From: Verrucomicrobiota bacterium
GTDB lineage: Bacteria; Verrucomicrobiota; Verrucomicrobiia; Limisphaerales; UBA9464
NCBI GenBank assembly: GCA_947454295.1
Contig: CANGMO010000083.1
Span: 1 to 8,373, forward strand
DNA length: 8,373 bases
Direction of reading: 5' to 3'
A program made the position numbers and the translations under genes. This document shows, one piece after another, positions 4,612 through 8,373 of this stretch. Position 1 is the stretch's first letter, and every line of letters starts with the position of its first letter. Below the pieces are notes generated by a model. It made no database searches. It was not told where the DNA came from and saw nothing but the letters and a program-made list of their open reading frames with translations.

Positions 4612-7593
4612 TCATTCCGCGGTGACCAGGCGGTAGAAGCGGTGGGGGATGCCGGAGGCGGGCGGGGCGGTGACGGTGAAGAATTCGGTGTCGGGGGTGA
4701 GGATGGCTCCCGGGGTCCAGGTGCGAAGGTCGGTGGAGGATTGCACCTGATACGTCACCCCGGGCAGCCCCTGCACCTGGAACTGGATGTCGCCCGAGGG
4801 CGTCTGTCCGGTGGTGCCGGGAACGATGAGGGGCGGCCGCTCCAGCAGGAGATTGAGAGTAAAGCTGCCGGAGTGGCCGCCGTAGAGGTTGCCGTCGACT
4901 TCGATTTGATAGGTGGTGCCGGCCACGGCTGGGAAACTCACCCAGCTCGAATAATCGAAGGGCGTGCCGCCGCGGCTGTCGTTGGAGGCGACGTATTGCA
5001 GTTGGTCCACTGACTTGCCGGTGAACACGCCGAGCCGGGTGTCGAAGGCGATGTCTGAGGTGAACAGTTTCACCTGACCGTTGGTGGGAGCCGTCCAGGT
5101 CCACCACACCGAATACCCGGCGCTGCTGACATCCACGTTGCCGGTGACGGTATTGGTGAAGGTGAGGAGGGATTCCCCCAGCTCCGATTCGCGCGTCGCA
5201 TTGACATTCGACGCCTTCACCTTGGCGAAGAAACCGGTGAGCGGGAACCGGTCGGCAAAGTTGTCGTTCAGCGGGGGATCGCCCGGGAAGAGGCTCAATT
5301 TGATGGAACCGGAATCTGAGTAGTAGCCGTCGACGACAATCAGGTAGTGCGTGCCGAGCGTGGCGGTGAAGGTGACCTGGCTGGTCTGGTCGGCGCCGGG
5401 CTGATTGGAATAGTTGTCGTTGCTTCTCACTTCTTTCAACGCGTCCAGTGCCGTGCCCGTGTAGACGCCCAGGGTGGTGTTGAACGTGCTGCCCGAGGTG
5501 CTGATGGCCACGACGCCATTGGTGGGCGAGGTCCAGTCCCACCATACCGACTGACCGCCGGGGACGTCCGCGCGGCCCGCATCCTCGCGGTTCTCCGCGG
5601 TGGCGTTGACATTGGAGCCCGTGGTGGTGAGCGGGAATCCGATCAGCGGAAAGCGGTTGGCGAAGTCATCGTTCGCAGGCTCGGAAAAGGTGAGGCTCAG
5701 CGTCACCTCGCCGGTCGCTCCGTCCTTGCCGTCGACCGCGATCAGGTAGGTGACGCCGCCCGCGATCTCAAATTTCACCCTTCCGGTGTTCGTGCCGGGT
5801 TCGGCGTCGTCATTGGCCGCAATCGGGGTCAAGGCGCTGGGGGAGCTGCCGGTGTAGACCGCCAGCAGCGTGTCAAAGTTGCTGCCTTCGGTGCTGAGGG
5901 TGAGACGTCCGCTGGCCGGGGCGGTCCAGCGCCACCACAGTGAGGCCCCGCCGGCATTGCCCGCGTGATTGGGTTCCCCGGGTTGCTTGCTGGCGCCGAC
6001 GGTTCGTGCGGTGGTGGTGAGGCGCGCGCCGGTCAGCGGGAGGGATGCGGCCAGGGCATCGTTCACGGCGGCTTCTGGGGCATCGGTGATGCGGCTCGCA
6101 AAGGCGTCCGAAACGCCGCCACCAAATATTGCCTGGGGGGCGCCGCTGGTCGTGGGCAAATACGGCGGGAAAAATGGCCGGGTGGCCTCGCCGGTGATCC
6201 AGGCACCTTCCTGACCGTCCGCAGCGAGCCCGAAATTGGAAGTATCCCCGCGGCCGCCGAACAGGTTCAGCCAGAGAAGGCGATCCCCGGCGGCCCCCAG
6301 CTTGGCTACCAGCACTCCGGATCCACCGGCTCCCAAGGCCCGGGCTCCCGGCCATGCGGTGGCGCTGGTGCTGCCGCTCACCAGCAGGTTGCCGCGGGCA
6401 TCGAGCGCGAGACCGCCGGCTTCGGTTTGGAGGGTGGTGCCGCTTTCGTAGTTTCCGCCGACGGTGTAGTTGCCCGCGTATTGGGCATCACCCGCGGTAT
6501 CGGAATCGCCACTGCCCAGATAGGTGCAGAACACCAGCGTGCGGCCGTCCGGGGTTAGCTTCGCCAGGAAGAGATCCCGCACGCCGCCAAACGCGGGTTG
6601 CAGGGCCCCGGCAGTGGTGGGGAGTTGTTGCGATTCCGTGTGACCCAGGATTACCGGCGACCCGTCGGCCGCCAACACCACCCGGGCGGCGGCATCCAAC
6701 CCTTCGCCGGCGATTATCGTGAGGTATTCCACGCTCCGGCCGTCGGCGCTCAGCCGCGCGACATAGGCGTCCAGGGATCGCTTGTCGGATCCGAAGCGGG
6801 TCGGGACTGCGGCGCTGGCGAATCGGGTGGAGGCGGTGCGACCCACAACGATGGCCCGGCGCTGCGAATCGAGGGCCAGCGCGGCGCCGGATTCGAAGGA
6901 GTCGCCTCCAAGGTAGGTGGCGTAAAGGAACTGGCTTCCGTCTGCGTTCAGCTTGGCCACGAAGGCGTCGTAGCCGCCGCCAATCATCGGTTGTGCGGCG
7001 TTGGGGGTGGCCGGGAAATTGGTCGAGCTGGTCCAGCCCACCACATAGGCGTTGCCGTCGGGATCCACGGTGATGCCGCGACCCAGTTCAAGGTCACTGC
7101 CGCCGATGTAGGTGGCGTAGGCGAGTGATCTCCCATCCGGCTTCAGCTTCATCACGAAGGCATCGTAGGCGCCGCCAAACCCGGGCTGCGCAGTGCTGGT
7201 GCCGGGCAGGATTCCGCTGGTTTCACCGGTGAGATACACGCTGCCGGTCGCATCGACGGCGAGTGCGCGACCGCTGATGCCGGCGATGAAGGTGGAATAG
7301 ATCCGGGTCTTTCCGTCGGGCGACAGCTTGGTCACGAAGGTGCCTCGACCCGTTTCGTAGTCGCCGATGATGGCGGTGTGCGGGAACGGATCGGATCCGG
7401 TTTGGCCCAACACGTACACGGAGCCGTCAGAGCCGACGGTGACGGCATATCCGGTATCGGTGGCGTATCCATTTCCGCCGCCGCCGAGGTACGTGGAATA
7501 GGCAACGGTGGCGGTGGGGGCCGGTTGGGCGGCGGATCGCGGGACCAGAGCGAAGGCGACGAGGCACAGCAGAAGGGGGAAGAATCGATTCAT
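4612..7593 (-). CDS. Secreted seven-bladed SBBP beta-propeller protein with three PPC-like modules
   Basis: A 993-residue exported protein of unknown job. MNRFFPLLLCLVAFALVPRSAAQ is a clear signal peptide, probably cut after AAQ or SAA. Residues about 28-503 hold seven SBBP repeats of the form YSTYLGG...G.AVD..G..YV.G.T....FP, each followed by DAFV.KL.PDG; the repeats begin near 30, 98, 158, 222, 288, 353 and 439. Repeat six carries an insertion of about 25 residues (361-390). Three beta-sandwich modules follow (about 510-636, 639-769, 775-916), each with NDxFAxxxPL, SVWWxWTAPxxG, FDTxLxVYTG, a SND/AND motif and Y.I.VDG, resembling the pre-peptidase C-terminal family. Residues 920-993 form a terminal module with TYQVQSSTDLRTWTP and RFYRLV, common in exported Verrucomicrobiota proteins. 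No catalytic motif or membrane anchor is seen. The frame is open to 7935, but that extension runs through the intergenic repeat and precedes the signal peptide, so I start at 7593; ATG 7620 is the alternative. Confidence 0.9.
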   Translation of the reverse strand: MNRFFPLLLCLVAFALVPRSAAQPAPTATVAYSTYLGGGGNGYATDTGYAVTVGSDGSVYVLGQTGSDPFPHTAIIGDYETGRGTFVTKLSPDGKTRIYSTFIAGISGRALAVDATGSVYLTGETSGILPGTSTAQPGFGGAYDAFVMKLKPDGRSLAYATYIGGSDLELGRGITVDPDGNAYVVGWTSSTNFPATPNAAQPMIGGGYDAFVAKLNADGSQFLYATYLGGDSFESGAALALDSQRRAIVVGRTASTRFASAAVPTRFGSDKRSLDAYVARLSADGRSVEYLTIIAGEGLDAAARVVLAADGSPVILGHTESQQLPTTAGALQPAFGGVRDLFLAKLTPDGRTLVFCTYLGSGDSDTAGDAQYAGNYTVGGNYESGTTLQTEAGGLALDARGNLLVSGSTSATAWPGARALGAGGSGVLVAKLGAAGDRLLWLNLFGGRGDTSNFGLAADGQEGAWITGEATRPFFPPYLPTTSGAPQAIFGGGVSDAFASRITDAPEAAVNDALAASLPLTGARLTTTARTVGASKQPGEPNHAGNAGGASLWWRWTAPASGRLTLSTEGSNFDTLLAVYTGSSPSALTPIAANDDAEPGTNTGRVKFEIAGGVTYLIAVDGKDGATGEVTLSLTFSEPANDDFANRFPLIGFPLTTTGSNVNATAENREDAGRADVPGGQSVWWDWTSPTNGVVAISTSGSTFNTTLGVYTGTALDALKEVRSNDNYSNQPGADQTSQVTFTATLGTHYLIVVDGYYSDSGSIKLSLFPGDPPLNDNFADRFPLTGFFAKVKASNVNATRESELGESLLTFTNTVTGNVDVSSAGYSVWWTWTAPTNGQVKLFTSDIAFDTRLGVFTGKSVDQLQYVASNDSRGGTPFDYSSWVSFPAVAGTTYQIEVDGNLYGGHSGSFTLNLLLERPPLIVPGTTGQTPSGDIQFQVQGLPGVTYQVQSSTDLRTWTPGAILTPDTEFFTVTAPPASGIPHRFYRLVTAE

Positions 7594-8039
7594 GCTGGGG
7601 GAGAATGGGAGCTGCGGCATCGACGCGAGGATGGGAGATCCCCCCGACCGTTGGGGCAACGGCAAAGTCCGTGCGCCCAAGTGGGTTTTCAATCGGTGAC
7701 CTGCGTATGACGTTGACGTGGCGCGGAGCGTCGTGGAGTGCGCGAATCCTCTCGCGCTTTGGGTGTGCACGCCGCCATGGGGAATTGAGGGCTGCCGCGG
7801 TTGATCGCGTGCCGCCCCGTGCTTCCTTTGGGGGCGGATTGAATCCGACCCGCCGGCCGGATGCCGGCCCTCCGTGAAGCCGGGTTGTCGGGTTGCGAAT
7901 CCAAAACGCTTGTCCCGTCTGCGTGAGCCCTGCAACGTCGTTCACGAAACCGGGAAATTGGCAGAAGGTTCCTCCTCTTCGAGAAACGCTGAGGACCTGT
8001 TTCCGATCCATCGGTTCAAGGCAGTCTCCCTGAGTCAAC
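7594..8039. other. Divergent intergenic region between two exported-protein genes
   Basis: The 446 nt separate the propeller gene (-) from the right-edge gene (+) and must hold both promoters. About a third is occupied by the long copy of the dispersed repeat. Reading frames through it are repeat translations in several frames and not credible genes. I found no strong Shine-Dalgarno sequence before either start and no -35/-10 pair good enough to call; a TTGAAA on the minus strand near 7692 lacks a fitting -10. Confidence 0.6.
7724..7874 (+). repeat. Dispersed intergenic repeat, long copy
   Basis: Shares its two end blocks with 766-829: cggagcgtcgtg at the left, and a 40-nt right block (7835-7874) with 29 of 40 identities to 790-829. 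The interior has potential hairpins: gcgcga/tcgcgc (7740-7745 with 7752-7757, 6-nt loop), ccgcccc/ggggcgg (7812-7818 with 7831-7837) and the palindrome ggattgaatcc (7836-7846). No transposase or terminal target duplication is visible. It could be a non-autonomous mobile element of REP or MITE kind; the ends are set only by comparison of the two copies, so the true borders may lie further out. Confidence 0.6.
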
Positions 8040-8373
8040 ATGAACGCCATGCGAATGCGTGTCGGAGGAGCGGCGCTGGCTGCCGCATTGATCCTCATCG
8101 GTTGGGCCGTGTTCACGGCACCCCAGCACCCCATTGCGGTGATCCGCGTCGTGGATGGGGCGGGGAAACCGGTGGCGGGTGCCTTGATCGTGCCGGACGG
8201 CATGCGCACCAAACCCGGGCCCTACGAAGGCGGTCACTATGGGTGGCTTCGCGGGACCAATGGCCCTCCCGCCATCAGGGTCCGGACCGATGGGAACGGA
8301 ATCGCCCTGGTCCCGTATCCGAAATACGTCTTCGAGCGCATCGAGACCGGACAAATCAGCTTTGCCGTCAGCC
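8040..8373 (+). CDS. Exported or membrane-anchored protein with carboxypeptidase-regulatory-like domain, 3' end outside the window
   Basis: The frame opens at ATG 8040 and remains open to the right edge (111 full codons). Residues 1-8 are basic and 9-26 hydrophobic (GGAALAAALILIGWAVF), giving an uncleaved anchor or signal peptide without a lipobox cysteine. Residues 32-53 (IAVIRVVDGAGKPVAGALIVPD) and the later VRTDGNGIALVPYP (81-94) match the strand and turn pattern of carboxypeptidase-regulatory-like, transthyretin-like beta-sandwiches, with an inserted Gly/Pro-rich loop between. Such domains are usually structural or carbohydrate-binding parts of exported proteins; no catalytic domain is visible in this piece. 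Starts at 8049 or 8055 are also possible, since no good ribosome binding site decides. It is divergent from the propeller gene, which is also exported. Confidence 0.75.
   Translation, partial: MNAMRMRVGGAALAAALILIGWAVFTAPQHPIAVIRVVDGAGKPVAGALIVPDGMRTKPGPYEGGHYGWLRGTNGPPAIRVRTDGNGIALVPYPKYVFERIETGQISFAVS

Noticed and set aside
4580..5545. Long minus-strand frame of 321 codons overlapping the propeller gene
   Set aside because: It is an alternate frame of the GC-rich propeller gene, low in hydrophobic order and rich in Arg, His and Pro, and it ends in the heptamer repeat.
7594..7935. N-terminal extension of the propeller protein by 114 residues
   Set aside because: It would place basic, repeat-derived sequence before a clear signal peptide at 7593, and its DNA is the dispersed intergenic repeat.
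7427..8212. Minus-strand frame of 261 codons across the divergent intergenic region
   Set aside because: It overlaps the starts of two better-supported genes and translates the intergenic repeat.
4612..8373. The two exported-protein genes as a new joint system
   Set aside because: They are divergent with a 446-nt gap, one is incomplete, and no shared catalytic or sorting motif links them.

Overview
The window is GC-rich DNA from a free-living, probably heterotrophic bacterium. The best guess is a member of the Verrucomicrobiota, near the Pedosphaera/Limisphaerales group. This is inference, from three things: (i) a large secreted SBBP beta-propeller protein ending in the 'VQSSTDLRTW ... RFYR' type C-terminal module that is frequent in that phylum, (ii) intergenic elements that look like a dispersed repeat family present twice in the window, and (iii) a TCGAAAG-type heptamer tandem array. 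Shine-Dalgarno sequences are weak or absent in front of most genes. No RNA gene, CRISPR array, transposase or phage gene was seen.

Layout. Positions 2-700 (+) hold the 3' end of a hybrid sensor histidine kinase with an ATPase domain and a receiver domain whose phosphoacceptor aspartate is replaced by serine. Positions 701-933 are non-coding and carry a degraded copy of the dispersed repeat and a perfect 15-nt palindrome just before the next start. Positions 934-2673 (+) encode a Kef/CPA2-type monovalent cation:proton antiporter with a C-terminal RCK/TrkA-N domain. It converges, with a gap of only 39 nt, on a MocR-type regulator at 2713-4191 (-), a winged-helix DNA-binding domain fused to an aminotransferase-like domain. 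Upstream of this regulator, 4192-4343 carries candidate operator sequences: direct repeats 31 bp apart and a 25-bp imperfect inverted repeat. A doubtful small ORF (4344-4583, +) follows.

Positions 4584-4611 are four tandem heptamers that touch the stop codon of the largest gene, 4612-7593 (-). That gene encodes a secreted protein of 993 residues with seven SBBP propeller repeats, three copies of a PPC-like beta-sandwich module and a C-terminal module. It is divergent, across a 446-nt intergenic region holding the longer copy of the dispersed repeat, from a membrane-anchored or secreted protein with a carboxypeptidase-regulatory-like domain at 8040 onward (+), which runs off the right edge.

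The genes do not form an operon or an evident joint pathway: a signalling gene, an ion antiporter, an autoregulatory-looking transcription factor and two exported proteins are in mixed orientations. I found no convincing new multi-gene system. The points most worth a second look are the pseudo-receiver, the two-copy dispersed repeat, the candidate MocR operator and the heptamer array.
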